This document shows positions 35,178 through 44,070 of a stretch of 64,000 nt of DNA, piece after piece; position 1 is the first letter of the stretch, and each line of letters starts with the position of its first letter. The stretch is from Paenibacillus prosopidis (GTDB lineage Bacteria; Bacillota; Bacilli; Paenibacillales; Paenibacillaceae), in the NCBI RefSeq assembly GCF_003337375.1, contig NZ_QPJD01000009.1, positions 62,001 through 126,000 of the forward strand, written 5' to 3'. The notes below the pieces were generated by a model. The model was not told where the DNA came from and ran no database searches. It was given only the letters and a program-made list of their open reading frames with translations. A program made the position numbers and the translations under genes.

Positions 35178-35390
35178 GGTCTTTTGATCAACACACACGG
35201 CGATTTTCCTCGATCGATGGAAGCGCTAGCGGTTCAGGAAAAAGTTCCTTTCATCGATTTATGCGGCCGAAGTGCCGTCGCATTCAAGGAATTGGGAGAC
35301 GCCAAATCGAGAGAATGGCTGACCTGGCTGCGCCCGGGCGAACATCCGAATTTCCCCGAAGGGATCGAAGACAATACGCATTTGAATTAA
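35178..35390 (+). pseudogene. Fragment of a second rhamnogalacturonan acetylesterase
   Basis: Bases 35178-35387 match 31261-31470 of the intact acetylesterase gene with about ten differences by eye, mostly silent. The frame reads LINTHGDFPRSMEALAVQEK to NTHLN and then a stop where the intact gene has Glu. The N-terminal nucleophile block is missing. It joins directly to the end of the GH36 pseudogene. Confidence 0.9.
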
Positions 35391-35398
35391 AACCTTAT

Positions 35399-35428
35399 GC
35401 AACCCTCACTTTATAAGTTGAGGGGTGC
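35399..35428 (+). terminator. Hairpin after acetylesterase fragment
   Basis: GCAACCCTCA (35399-35408) pairs with TGAGGGGTGC (35419-35428) with one mismatch, followed by TCTTTGTT. Probably a terminator. Confidence 0.55.
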
Positions 35429-35880
35429 TCTTTGTTGTACGTCCAGCTGGGCGTCACCGAGAACACCTACCGTTACACACGAACTGGATTCGAGGCACAG
35501 TTATTCGGATAAGTCACCAACACATGCCGAAATCCTAAGTCGCCAAAGTCTCTCCCTGTAAACTCTAGTGGTTGTGGAAAGAAAGATGTCGTCCTTATCT
35601 GGGAAGACCTGCGGGCGAAGTGAATCTACATGAATTTCGCGCAATCAAGATTTATTAGGTAGCGGAGCGAGTCGGCTTGCAGACTCCGGCTTACTTCACC
35701 TATCAATTCAAGAAGAACGAGCGCTGCACGCCTCAGGAATATCGGGACCGTTAGTACCGCTGACGATCAAATGATATTTCCATCATTTTGATAAGATAAT
35801 CTTTAATATGTTCTGTGACGAGGATTATAATGAATACCTCGATGTTTTTCTATCCTTAGCTTAAAGAGAGGGGGATTCAG
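35429..35880. other. Spacer before radical SAM gene
   Basis: This roughly 450-base gap contains only the AraC-type relic listed separately. The last bases hold the ribosome site AGAGAGGGGG for the radical SAM gene. Nothing else was recognised. Confidence 0.4.
35636..35754 (+). pseudogene. C-terminal relic of an AraC-family regulator
   Basis: The frame reads AERVGLQTPAYFTYQFKKNE followed by CTPQEYRDR and a stop at 35752-35754. This is the second helix-turn-helix of an AraC-type DNA-binding domain (compare VGFSSQPYFIRVFKN and MSPNEYRKS of the regulator at 18613). A TAG interrupts the frame just before it. About 30 codons remain. Confidence 0.65.
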
Positions 35881-36732
35881 ATGGCAATTGAAATCAAGGA
35901 TATACTTTCCAAGAAAATTCTTAGCGAAGCCAAGGGCTACTTAGATATAGGATTTACGCATTCCTTAAACCCGTATAGTGGTTGTGCATTCGCTTGCGGA
36001 TACTGCTATGTCAGAGAAATGCCGATTCAAAAGTTTAAAGAGATACCGTGGGGGGGATGGATAGAAATCAAAACAAATGCCGCTGAAAATTACCGGAATG
36101 AAATAATCAAACTGCGTAGAAAAAACGGACCGGTCAATATTTTTATGTCTTCGGCAACAGATCCTTACCAACCTATCGAACGCAAGGCTGAACTTACTCG
36201 GCGTTTATTGGAAGAAATGATTGAAAGCCCGCCGGATTTGCTTCAAATCCAGACTCGAAGCCCGCTCATAACAAGAGATCTTGATATATTACTGAAACTA
36301 AAGGAGAAATGCGAAATCCTTGTATCCATGACGATTGAAACAGATCGAGAGGATATCAAACAAATTTTTTCGCCGTATGCGCCGGGGATCAAATTGCGTG
36401 TAAAAGCGTTAAGAGACGTGCATGATGCCGGACTATTTACTCAGGCATCGATTTCTCCTGTATTACCGTTCACCCCAGATTTTCCTACTGTTTTGGAAGG
36501 TATTGCGGATCGAATTTGGATTGATACGCTAAACATAGGGGATGGTACAATGGGTAAACGTTCAGAACGGCTAGGAATGCCTCAATTGTTTGAAGCACAT
36601 GGGCTATCGGAATGGTACCGGAAAGACATCCATGTAAGAGTTGAGAAGTATTTCAAAAAATTTTTCCCGAGTGAACGGATTCACGTATCTAAAAATGAGG
36701 CCTTCCCAGGAAATACTTTATCTGGACAGTAA
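35881..36732 (+). CDS. SPL-family radical SAM protein
   Basis: A 283-residue radical S-adenosylmethionine enzyme of the spore photoproduct lyase-like group. The iron-sulphur ligands are C35, C39 and C42 in SGCAFACGYCYVREM, followed by an SPL-like barrel (FMSSATDPYQPIERK, LQIQTRSPLITRDLD, SMTIETDRED). ATG 35881 is preceded by AGAGAGGGGG. True SplB proteins are longer (about 340), so this may be a relative of unknown substrate. It lies 106 bases before an endonuclease IV-like gene in the same direction, which makes a DNA-repair role plausible. Confidence 0.82.
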   Translation: MAIEIKDILSKKILSEAKGYLDIGFTHSLNPYSGCAFACGYCYVREMPIQKFKEIPWGGWIEIKTNAAENYRNEIIKLRRKNGPVNIFMSSATDPYQPIERKAELTRRLLEEMIESPPDLLQIQTRSPLITRDLDILLKLKEKCEILVSMTIETDREDIKQIFSPYAPGIKLRVKALRDVHDAGLFTQASISPVLPFTPDFPTVLEGIADRIWIDTLNIGDGTMGKRSERLGMPQLFEAHGLSEWYRKDIHVRVEKYFKKFFPSERIHVSKNEAFPGNTLSGQ

Positions 36733-36838
36733 TTAGTGGTACATTCTCCTTCAGTATATTTGATTTTCAGTATAGGAAGTATATAGGATGGGTATTTGTT
36801 GAGAGTATGAGCTGGTTTTGGATGGGAGGGGAAAAAGA

Positions 36839-37672
36839 ATGAAGCTTGGAAGCCATGTGACTATTAGAAACGGGTATCTAGCCGCGGCCCAGGAGGCAGT
36901 AAAGCTGGGGGGAAAGGCTTTTCAGTATTTTCCTAAAAACCCGCGCAGCCTGTCTGTGAAGTCTTATAACCTTAGTGATACAGATAACTGTGCTCGTTTT
37001 TGCCAAGAGAATGGACTTGTTTCCATAGCCCATACCCCTTATATGACTAATTTATCGATCGAAGATCCAGAGATGCAGCAAGTGATGATTCGTTCCATTT
37101 TAAACGATTTGGATATTACTGAAGCGTGTGGATCCATCGGTCTTGTCGTACATTTCGGGAAATATAAGGGTCCTGAACCTCTACAAGGATATAAATTAAT
37201 GATCGATATGCTTAATAAAGTTCTTATGAATTGGAAGGGGAAATCCCTTCTACTTATTGAGAATAATGCTGGACAAGGGGTGAAAATGGGGATCATGTTA
37301 GAGGAGCTTGTCCAAATCCGTAAACTGACGAATTATCCCGAAAAAATAGGATATTGCTTTGATACGTGCCATGCATTCGCAAGCGGGTTATGGTCAGGGC
37401 ATAATTGGACTACAGTCATGGAGAAGGGGATTAAGCTCGGGTACTTCACCAACCTTAAAGCTATTCATCTTAATGATTCAGCATTTCCAAGCAGCTCCTT
37501 CAGGGATCGGCATGCCAATGTAGGAATGGGATATATCGGCGAAAATAATATGAAGGAATTTTTGAACACTTCTGTAATAAGGGATCTACCGATCATCTTG
37601 GAGACACCGAGTTCTCAGGAATATTCTCATCGGGATGAGATTAAATACGTATATACACTTGCTAATAACTAA
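36839..37672 (+). CDS. Endonuclease IV-like AP endonuclease (TIM barrel)
   Basis: A 277-residue protein of the endonuclease IV family, which cuts DNA at abasic sites with a trinuclear zinc centre. Metal-ligand regions are visible: VVHFGKYKG, LLIENNAGQG with metal-binding Glu, GYCFDTCHAFASG, KAIHLNDSAFP, RHANVGMGYIG and the C-terminal ILETP. ATG 36839 has GGGAGGGG 8 bases upstream. Nfo homologues protect dormant spore DNA in Bacillus, and the radical SAM neighbour is a photoproduct-lyase relative, so the two may serve spore DNA repair. A perfect terminator follows at once. Confidence 0.88.
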   Translation: MKLGSHVTIRNGYLAAAQEAVKLGGKAFQYFPKNPRSLSVKSYNLSDTDNCARFCQENGLVSIAHTPYMTNLSIEDPEMQQVMIRSILNDLDITEACGSIGLVVHFGKYKGPEPLQGYKLMIDMLNKVLMNWKGKSLLLIENNAGQGVKMGIMLEELVQIRKLTNYPEKIGYCFDTCHAFASGLWSGHNWTTVMEKGIKLGYFTNLKAIHLNDSAFPSSSFRDRHANVGMGYIGENNMKEFLNTSVIRDLPIILETPSSQEYSHRDEIKYVYTLANN

Positions 37673-37673
37673 G

Positions 37674-37704
37674 CGGGACTGCGCGCAACGCAGTCCCGTT
37701 TTTT
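37674..37704 (+). terminator. Rho-independent terminator
   Basis: CGGGACTGCG (37674-37683) pairs with CGCAGTCCCG (37689-37698), followed by six T residues. It starts one base after the endonuclease stop codon. Confidence 0.93.
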
Positions 37705-37871
37705 AATACGTATATATCATCATTTTGCCATCTTATATAGTTATTTATTTTTTGTAACATGCAGCTGGACGATTCATAAAGAAAAGAAACAAGCTTGGCA
37801 GCCTTCATCGGCACACCGAGCTTACTGCATGAATCCTACTTTTTTTGATTTGGTACTCTATATCATTTTAC

Positions 37872-37900
37872 TTGGCAATAATAATATATCATGATATATT
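37872..37900 (+). promoter_or_regulatory. Promoter with palindromic operator, GntR-type regulator gene
   Basis: TTGGCA (37872-37877) and TATATT (37895-37900) are separated by 17 bases. The perfect 18-base palindrome AATATATCATGATATATT (37883-37900) covers the spacer and -10. The gene downstream encodes a GntR-family repressor, so autoregulation is likely. Confidence 0.72.
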
Positions 37901-37968
37901 AATTCTTAATTGAGTAGCTTATCGGGGTTGTTACTAGAATGCATGACGCAAACATGGGAGGTCATTTC

Positions 37969-39129
37969 ATGACAAACGAATCTTCATCGAAAGCCATGTA
38001 CGAGCAAATATTCGATGCTCTTCGCGATCGGATCTTGGAGCGGAAATACGCCGTAGGGGACAGGGTTCCATCCGAAAAGGAACTCGGCGAAGAATATAAC
38101 GTCAGCCGTATAACAAGCAAGAAAGCGCTGGAGCTGCTTGCCGGCGAGGGTTATATTATCCGCCAGCCCGGACGGGGCTCTTTCGTGGCCGATTTCAAGA
38201 ACCACGGGACGAAATCGTCTTACGGCGGTTCAGCGGGCCATAAGAACCGATCAGCGAACGGCAAGCTGTTAATCGGGCTGGTCATTACGGATTTCGGTGA
38301 CAGCTATGGTACGGAATTGATATACGGCATGGAGGAGGCCTCTCGGCAAAACGAATCCTATCTGGTATTGCGTCGTTCCTTCGGCATCCCTTCTTATGAA
38401 GAAGAATCGATTAAAGGATTGCTGGAGCTGGGGGTTGACGGTCTGATCATTTTCCCGGCTCAGGGAGAATTCTTCAATGCGGAAATATTGAAGCTGGTGA
38501 TAAGCCAGTTTCCGCTCGTACTCGTCGACCGGTATTTAAAAGGGATTTCGGCAAGCTCGATCAGTACGGACAACTTGGGAGCAGCCAAAGTAGCGACGAA
38601 CTACTTGTTCGAGCTTGGCCATAAGTCCATCGCCTTTTTGACGCCGCCGCCCGTGGATACGACAGCTATTGAAGACCGTATCGAAGGTTTTATTCAGGCT
38701 CATGCGGAGAAGGGCATCATGGTCGACAAGGACATCTGGCTGGAGGATATTACTTCTACGCTGCCGAATGCGCATACGGAAGAAAACCGGAAAAAAGATA
38801 TTCAGAAAATCATTCGCCATCTGCAAAAAAATCCTCAGATTACGGCCATGTTCGCCACCGAGTACAATATTGGACAACTGGCGCTGGAAGCCGCGAGAAC
38901 AATCGGCTTGTCGGTGCCGGGCGACATTTCCATCATCTGTTTCGACTGTCCGGAGACGGGCGGCCGGTACCCCCTCACCCATATGCGGCAGAACCAATCG
39001 GAGATGGGGCGGATCGCCTTCGAAAATGTGCTGAAGCTTAGGGAAGGGCAATCGGTGCCGAATAAAATGAAACTGGAAGCTTCTATGGTGCTCGGAGACT
39101 CGACGGGACCCGCCAGAGAAGTTCGCTAA
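37969..39129 (+). CDS. AraR-like GntR/LacI-hybrid transcriptional regulator
   Basis: A 386-residue regulator. The N-terminal GntR winged helix (about 8-75: YEQIFDALRDRILERKYAVG, VSRITSKKALELLAGEGYII) is fused to a LacI-type effector domain (about 100-386: LIGLVITDFGDSYGTELIYG, VDGLIIFPAQGEF). This is the architecture of AraR, which binds L-arabinose; the effector here is not known. ATG 37969 has GGGAGGT 6 bases upstream. It sits upstream of, and in line with, the GH125-ABC-GH76 locus and probably controls it together with its own promoter, which carries a palindrome. A terminator ends the unit. Confidence 0.88.
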   Translation: MTNESSSKAMYEQIFDALRDRILERKYAVGDRVPSEKELGEEYNVSRITSKKALELLAGEGYIIRQPGRGSFVADFKNHGTKSSYGGSAGHKNRSANGKLLIGLVITDFGDSYGTELIYGMEEASRQNESYLVLRRSFGIPSYEEESIKGLLELGVDGLIIFPAQGEFFNAEILKLVISQFPLVLVDRYLKGISASSISTDNLGAAKVATNYLFELGHKSIAFLTPPPVDTTAIEDRIEGFIQAHAEKGIMVDKDIWLEDITSTLPNAHTEENRKKDIQKIIRHLQKNPQITAMFATEYNIGQLALEAARTIGLSVPGDISIICFDCPETGGRYPLTHMRQNQSEMGRIAFENVLKLREGQSVPNKMKLEASMVLGDSTGPAREVR

Positions 39130-39160
39130 GCAAGAAATGCGATTTCGCACACCTCGATTA

Positions 39161-39198
39161 ATCAAATGCAGCCCTCGTTTAGAGAGGCTGCATTTGAT
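39161..39198 (+). terminator. Terminator after GntR-type gene
   Basis: A perfect 13-bp stem, ATCAAATGCAGCC (39161-39173) with GGCTGCATTTGAT (39186-39198). It lies about 30 bases after the stop codon. The T run is short. Confidence 0.75.
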
Positions 39199-39311
39199 GT
39201 TTATGCGCACGTTTCACGTAATACGTACTCTCAATCATTGCTTACAAATTAGTGTTCTAAACCAACTCCGATTAGTATACCATTTAACATATATATTTCG
39301 TTAAATACATA

Positions 39312-39367
39312 TTGACATATCAAATGCATACCAATTATAATCAAGGCAATAAATGTAAGCGGTTTTA
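39312..39367 (+). promoter_or_regulatory. Sigma-A promoter and possible cre site ahead of the mannan operon
   Basis: TTGACA (39312-39317) and TATAAT (39336-39341) are 18 bases apart, a consensus promoter. TGTAAGCGGTTTTA (39354-39367), close to the expected start, fits the CcpA cre consensus TGWAANCGNTNWCA with one mismatch. Carbon catabolite repression of the mannan genes is therefore likely. Confidence 0.7.
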
Positions 39368-39402
39368 ATTGCTGTGCCGAACTGAAAAAGGAGGTTGCCG
39401 AA

Positions 39403-40695
39403 TTGACATCGCCAATAGAATACTCTGCTGCCATGCTGAGCTTCATGGAGCAGATGAACGAGCGTCTTCCGCAAAACAAGAATCTGATGGAGATGTTTAA
39501 GAATGGTTTCAGAAACACCTTGGATACGACCATCCAGCGAATGCCGGATGGAACCACCTTTGTAATCACTGGCGATATACCGGCAATGTGGCTGCGGGAT
39601 TCGGCCGCTCAGGTTCGTCCATTTCTTGTCCTGTCACAAGCAGATCGAGATATGGCGGATATGATCGAAGGATTGGTCCGCCGTCAAATGAAATGTATTC
39701 TTGTGGATCCGTATGCCAATGCTTTTAACGCCTCGCCAAGCGGGAAGGGACACCATGATGATCTGACGGAGATGAATCCGTGGCTATGGGAACGAAAATA
39801 CGAAATCGATTCGCTGTGCTATCCAATCCAGTTGAGTTATCTGCTTTGGAAAAATACCGGCAGGATTTCGCAGTTCGACGATACGTTTAAACAAGCCGTA
39901 AGACTCATTCTAAGCTTATGGGCCACAGAACAGCGCCATGAAACGGATTCGCCGTATACGTTCCAGCGACTGAATTGTCCGCCGACCGACACGCTGATCC
40001 GGGAAGGCAAAGGAAGCATTACCGGCTATACCGGTATGACCTGGTCCGGATTTCGTCCCAGTGATGACGCTTGCACATACGGGTATCTTGTACCTTCCAA
40101 TATGTTTGCGGTCGTCGTGCTGTGCGATTTGGCGGAAATTGCAGACGAGGTGCTGCATGACGCTGCTCTTGCGGCTGACGCTAGAGCGCTGGGCGAGGAG
40201 ATTGACCGTGGCATTCGGGAGTTCGGCATTTACGACCATCCCGTATATGGGAAGATTTATGCCTATGAAACGGACGGATTGGGAAATTTCAACCTCATGG
40301 ACGATGCCAATGTACCAAGCCTGTTATCCATTCCGTATCTGGGCTATGCCGGCAGCGACGATCCGGTTTATCAAAATACGCGCCGATTTATTCTCGGCAA
40401 AGAGAACCCGTATTTTTTCCAAGGCACAGCTGCGGAAGGGATCGGCAGTCCGCATACGCCGGAACGGCACACTTGGCCTATCGCTCTTGCGATGCAGGGC
40501 CTGACAACTTCAGATCGGGCAGAGAAGGCGCGAATGCTTCATCTGCTCGAGACGACGACTGCCGATACCGGACTGATGCACGAAAGCTTTAACGTAGACG
40601 ACCCGTTCAGGTATACGAGACCGTGGTTTTCTTGGGCGAACATGATGTTCTGCGAGCTGTTGATGGATTTCTGCGGCGTTCGGGTAAAGAAATAA
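39403..40695 (+). CDS. GH125 exo-alpha-1,6-mannosidase
   Basis: A 430-residue cytoplasmic, metal-independent alpha-mannosidase of family GH125 with an (alpha/alpha)6 barrel. Signatures are [20 protein letters not shown] near residue 55, DPYANAFN, the [21 protein letters not shown] region, and [20 protein letters not shown] near the C-terminus. The start is TTG 39403 with GGAGG 8 bases upstream. It would trim alpha-1,6-mannobiose or longer chains delivered by the ABC importer encoded next, after extracellular cutting by the GH76 enzyme. It is first in the operon, behind a promoter with a possible cre site. Confidence 0.93.
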   Translation: MTSPIEYSAAMLSFMEQMNERLPQNKNLMEMFKNGFRNTLDTTIQRMPDGTTFVITGDIPAMWLRDSAAQVRPFLVLSQADRDMADMIEGLVRRQMKCILVDPYANAFNASPSGKGHHDDLTEMNPWLWERKYEIDSLCYPIQLSYLLWKNTGRISQFDDTFKQAVRLILSLWATEQRHETDSPYTFQRLNCPPTDTLIREGKGSITGYTGMTWSGFRPSDDACTYGYLVPSNMFAVVVLCDLAEIADEVLHDAALAADARALGEEIDRGIREFGIYDHPVYGKIYAYETDGLGNFNLMDDANVPSLLSIPYLGYAGSDDPVYQNTRRFILGKENPYFFQGTAAEGIGSPHTPERHTWPIALAMQGLTTSDRAEKARMLHLLETTTADTGLMHESFNVDDPFRYTRPWFSWANMMFCELLMDFCGVRVKK

Positions 40696-40747
40696 TTTAA
40701 AGCGTTTCGTTTTGGATGAATGGAATCAAGGGGGGATCTTAAAAAGG

Positions 40748-41644
40748 ATGAGAAGCAAAAAGAAGCTTCGAGGTTGGGTCATTGGTTATCTGTTTATATT
40801 GCCTTCGATCATCGGCTTCAGCGTGTTTGTTGCCTATCCGCTGTTGTCGTCCGTTTATTACAGCTTGACGGAATGGAGCGGGTACGATAAGCCCCGGTTT
40901 GTCGGTTTCGCCAACTTCAACTATATGTTTAACGTAGATCCGGCATTTTGGCCATCGGTACGGGCGACATTCTACTTTGTATTGCTGAGCGTACCTTCAT
41001 CGCTGATCCTCGGACTAGGTTTAGCCATGCTGCTAAACAGAAGCTTACCGGGTATTAAATGGTTTCGAACTATTTTTTATTTGCCTACGGTGGTTCCTTC
41101 GATTGCCACGCTTACGTTATGGCTGTTTATCTATCAACCGCAATACGGCTTGGCCAACTCCTTGCTACGTATGGCTGGTCTACCTGAGGGTACATGGCTT
41201 ACGAGTGAAATGACAGCGCTTCCTTCGATCGTCCTGATCGGACTTTGGCAAGTGGGGGCGGGCATGATCATCTTTTTGAGCGGCCTGCAGTCGGTCCCCC
41301 AGGAACTATACGAAGCGGCGGAAGTCGACGGGGCGGCAAGATGGAGAGTGGCTTTGAACATAACCATTCCCATGATTACGCCCATCCTGTTTTTGCAGCT
41401 GATCCTCGGCATTATCGGCGCGTTCCAGGCATTTAACCAGGTTCAAGTGCTGACGGGCGGAGGGCCGAATTTCTCCACCTCCTTGTTAAACTTCAAAATC
41501 TATACCGACGCCTTTAACGGCCGAATGTTCGGCTATGCGATCGCCGAGGTTTGGGTGTTGTTCCTCATCATCATGATCTTCACGGCTGTTACTTACCGTT
41601 ATTCCAATCGTTTCGTGTATTACGAAAGTGACAATTCCCGCTAA
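40748..41644 (+). CDS. Sugar ABC importer permease, MalF/UgpA type
   Basis: A 298-residue permease with six helices. The EAA loop reads EAAEVDGAARWRVALNITIP and the QVLTGGGPNFSTSLLNFKIY segment is typical of the group. ATG 40748 (GGGGGGATC upstream) is preferred over 40712, which would add a hydrophilic 12-residue tail. It is 52 bases after GH125 and 17 before the second permease. Together with the binding protein it probably imports alpha-mannan oligosaccharides. No ATPase is encoded locally. Confidence 0.9.
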   Translation: MRSKKKLRGWVIGYLFILPSIIGFSVFVAYPLLSSVYYSLTEWSGYDKPRFVGFANFNYMFNVDPAFWPSVRATFYFVLLSVPSSLILGLGLAMLLNRSLPGIKWFRTIFYLPTVVPSIATLTLWLFIYQPQYGLANSLLRMAGLPEGTWLTSEMTALPSIVLIGLWQVGAGMIIFLSGLQSVPQELYEAAEVDGAARWRVALNITIPMITPILFLQLILGIIGAFQAFNQVQVLTGGGPNFSTSLLNFKIYTDAFNGRMFGYAIAEVWVLFLIIMIFTAVTYRYSNRFVYYESDNSR

Positions 41645-41661
41645 AGAGGTGAAAGGAAAAA

Positions 41662-42531
41662 ATGACTGCTGAGCAGGGAATAGCGGCCGGGCCGCGCAAA
41701 GCAAAATATACCGGGCTCGACGCCGTTCGTTTCGTCGTACTGTCCGCGGGTGCTGTCGCCATGCTTTTTCCACTCTTATGGATGCTGACGATTGCATTGA
41801 AAAGCAACAATGAAGTGTTTGCAATGCCTCCCGAGTGGTTTCCAAAAGAAATGCAGTGGTCTAATTTTGTTACGGGGACGAAAGAGATCAACTTTTGGCA
41901 AACATTCGGCAACTCGATGTTTATCGCCGTTACATGCACGGTCGGGCAGGTTATCAGTTCGGTCTTGGTCGGTTACGGACTCGGCAGGCTGAATTTTCCG
42001 GGCAGAAGGTTATGGTTTTCACTCTTCGTCGGAAGCCTTATGCTTCCCGGATTTGTCGGAATGATCCCTATGTTTCACTTGTTCACTGGCCTCGGATGGT
42101 ACGATTCATGGCTGCCGATCATTGTGCCGGCCTTTTTCGGAAACCCAACCTTCTCGTTCTTGTTCGTCCAATATTTGAAAACGATATCCGTTTCGTTTGA
42201 CGAAGCGGCCAAAATCGATGGAGCCTCAGATTGGTATGTACTGACGAAAGTGTTGGTCCCGATGGCGATGCCGGTTATTGTGACGATGGTGATCTTTTCA
42301 TTCCAAGGTGCTTGGAACCAGTATTTGGAGCCGCTTATTTACATCATTAGTCCGGAAAAATGGACCCTGTCTATTGCAATGGCTTCCTATAAGGGCACTT
42401 ATGCGACGGCTTGGAACCTGTTCATGGCTGCAGATTTGATCTATATTCTTCCGATGCTGCTGATCTTCTTTTTCGGTCAAAAGTTTTTTATGCAAGGGCT
42501 CGGTTCCGTGAATTCCGCATCATTGAAATAA
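41662..42531 (+). CDS. Sugar ABC importer permease, MalG/UgpE type
   Basis: A 289-residue permease with six helices and the ATPase-contact loop EAAKIDGASDWYVLTKVLVP. The first helix (AVAMLFPLLWMLTIALKSN) and C-terminal FFFGQKFFMQGLGSVNSASLK fit carbohydrate permeases. AAAGAGGTGAAAGG gives the ribosome site for ATG 41662. It is the second permease of the mannan importer; the solute-binding gene follows after 105 bases. Confidence 0.92.
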   Translation: MTAEQGIAAGPRKAKYTGLDAVRFVVLSAGAVAMLFPLLWMLTIALKSNNEVFAMPPEWFPKEMQWSNFVTGTKEINFWQTFGNSMFIAVTCTVGQVISSVLVGYGLGRLNFPGRRLWFSLFVGSLMLPGFVGMIPMFHLFTGLGWYDSWLPIIVPAFFGNPTFSFLFVQYLKTISVSFDEAAKIDGASDWYVLTKVLVPMAMPVIVTMVIFSFQGAWNQYLEPLIYIISPEKWTLSIAMASYKGTYATAWNLFMAADLIYILPMLLIFFFGQKFFMQGLGSVNSASLK

Positions 42532-42636
42532 ACCGGAAATAGTACGGCAATCCGCGAGGATGGTGATCGTACAACAAACGATGAAGGAAAGTAAGTATAC
42601 TTTGGCATGAAAAACTATTCAACGGGAGGTCTTTCC

Positions 42637-43983
42637 ATGATCAAGGATAAAGGGAAACGTACGTCTGGAATCGTAGTTTTGATGCTTGTATTAGGTCTAT
42701 TGGCTGGATGCGGCGGCAACAACGTGAACTCGGGCTCGCCTGATACCAATTCTCCTTCTGCGCAAAATACGGAGCAGCCAAGCCAAGAAACGGTTGAAGT
42801 CACCCTGATCACGTGGGAATCCGCGGCAATGAATGAAAAGATTATGGCATCCATGAAGAAGTTTGAGGAAGAAAATCCGGAAATTAGAGTCAAGCTCATC
42901 CCAACTCCGCTCGACAATTACGGTGTCAAGATTAACGGAATGATTACCGCGAAACAAGCTCCCGATATTTTCATGACAGGGAACGACATGCTGCTCGACA
43001 ACGGAGCCAAAGGACTTCTGTTCGATTGGACGGCGCACGCCGCAGCGGATCAAGAATTCATGGACGGTTTCTACAGCGGCGTTGTGGATAGCTGGCATCT
43101 GGACAATAAATTGATCGGTTTGCCTGGCCTTTTGAATACTTACAGCATTTTCTACAACAAAAAAGCGTTTCGGGATGCCGGTCTGCCGGAGCCGAAGATC
43201 GGTTGGACGTATGACGAGTTTTTCGCAGCAATGAAAGAGCTGTCGGGCAAGCAAGGCGGCTCTCAGCAGTTCGGCTATTATGCTTCTCCTGATCCTTTTC
43301 ACATGTCGCTTTATTCAGTTTCCGCGGGAGGCGCTCCGTTCGCCGACGCAATCGTAAATCCTGCAAAAGTGGCAATCAGTCCTCAGTTTATCGAAGGCGT
43401 CGAAAAATATAAAGCCGCTATCGGAAACGGTTACATGAATCCGCCCACCTACGATTTATCCAACGTCATGAGTTCGTTTAAAGAAGGCAAAGTGCCGATG
43501 ACCCTGCAAGGGCAATGGGTAGCCGATGATTTGATCCGTACGGCTCCGCAAGATTTGGAGTGGGGCGTCGTTCCGATGCCGGTTGTAAGCAGCCAGTCGG
43601 AAATTTACGACGCTGTGGGCTGGTGCAGCCCGGCTACGATCAAAAATCCGGACGCCGTCTGGAAAGTGCTCAAGTATCTGGATTCCAAAATGTACGAGGA
43701 AGTCCTGCCTCAAACCCCGGTGGCTCCTGCCGCTTACAAAGCGTCCGCCGCCAAGTATTTCGATGCCCTGAAAACAGCGGGCCATCCCGAAGTGGGCGAG
43801 ACGATCGATCATATTCTGAAATCTCAAAGTATTCAACCGGTTCGTTTCTTGACGTCATGGGCCGGCAAAGCGTATCCGTTCATCGAAGCGTCGTGGAAAA
43901 AAGTGCTGATGGATAAAGCGCCGGTCAGCGATCTGAACGTTATGGCAGAGAAGATCAACAAGGTGATCGCAGCAGGTCAATAA
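42637..43983 (+). CDS. Extracellular solute-binding lipoprotein, mannan importer
   Basis: A 448-residue family 1 sugar-binding lipoprotein. The lipobox LLAGC follows a single hydrophobic stretch, then comes a Ser/Asn/Gln-rich linker and the two-lobed binding fold (ITWESAAMNEKIMASMKKFE, QAPDIFMTGND, DNKLIGLPGLLNTYSIFYNK). ATG 42637 has GGGAGG 9 bases upstream, while the in-frame ATG 42607 lacks one. Its position between the permeases and the secreted GH76 mannanase suggests alpha-mannan oligosaccharides as ligand. A long hairpin follows. Confidence 0.9.
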   Translation: MIKDKGKRTSGIVVLMLVLGLLAGCGGNNVNSGSPDTNSPSAQNTEQPSQETVEVTLITWESAAMNEKIMASMKKFEEENPEIRVKLIPTPLDNYGVKINGMITAKQAPDIFMTGNDMLLDNGAKGLLFDWTAHAAADQEFMDGFYSGVVDSWHLDNKLIGLPGLLNTYSIFYNKKAFRDAGLPEPKIGWTYDEFFAAMKELSGKQGGSQQFGYYASPDPFHMSLYSVSAGGAPFADAIVNPAKVAISPQFIEGVEKYKAAIGNGYMNPPTYDLSNVMSSFKEGKVPMTLQGQWVADDLIRTAPQDLEWGVVPMPVVSSQSEIYDAVGWCSPATIKNPDAVWKVLKYLDSKMYEEVLPQTPVAPAAYKASAAKYFDALKTAGHPEVGETIDHILKSQSIQPVRFLTSWAGKAYPFIEASWKKVLMDKAPVSDLNVMAEKINKVIAAGQ

Positions 43984-43998
43984 ATAACGGTACAGGAG

Positions 43999-44040
43999 AG
44001 GTTGATGCCGATCCGCTTTGATACGAATCGGCATCAACCT
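43999..44040 (+). terminator. Hairpin between binding-protein and mannanase genes
   Basis: A perfect 14-bp stem, AGGTTGATGCCGAT (43999-44012) with ATCGGCATCAACCT (44027-44040). No T run follows, so it may be a stabiliser or partial attenuator. Confidence 0.72.
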
Positions 44041-44070
44041 ACATAAAAATCGAACATTGGAGGTATTGTT

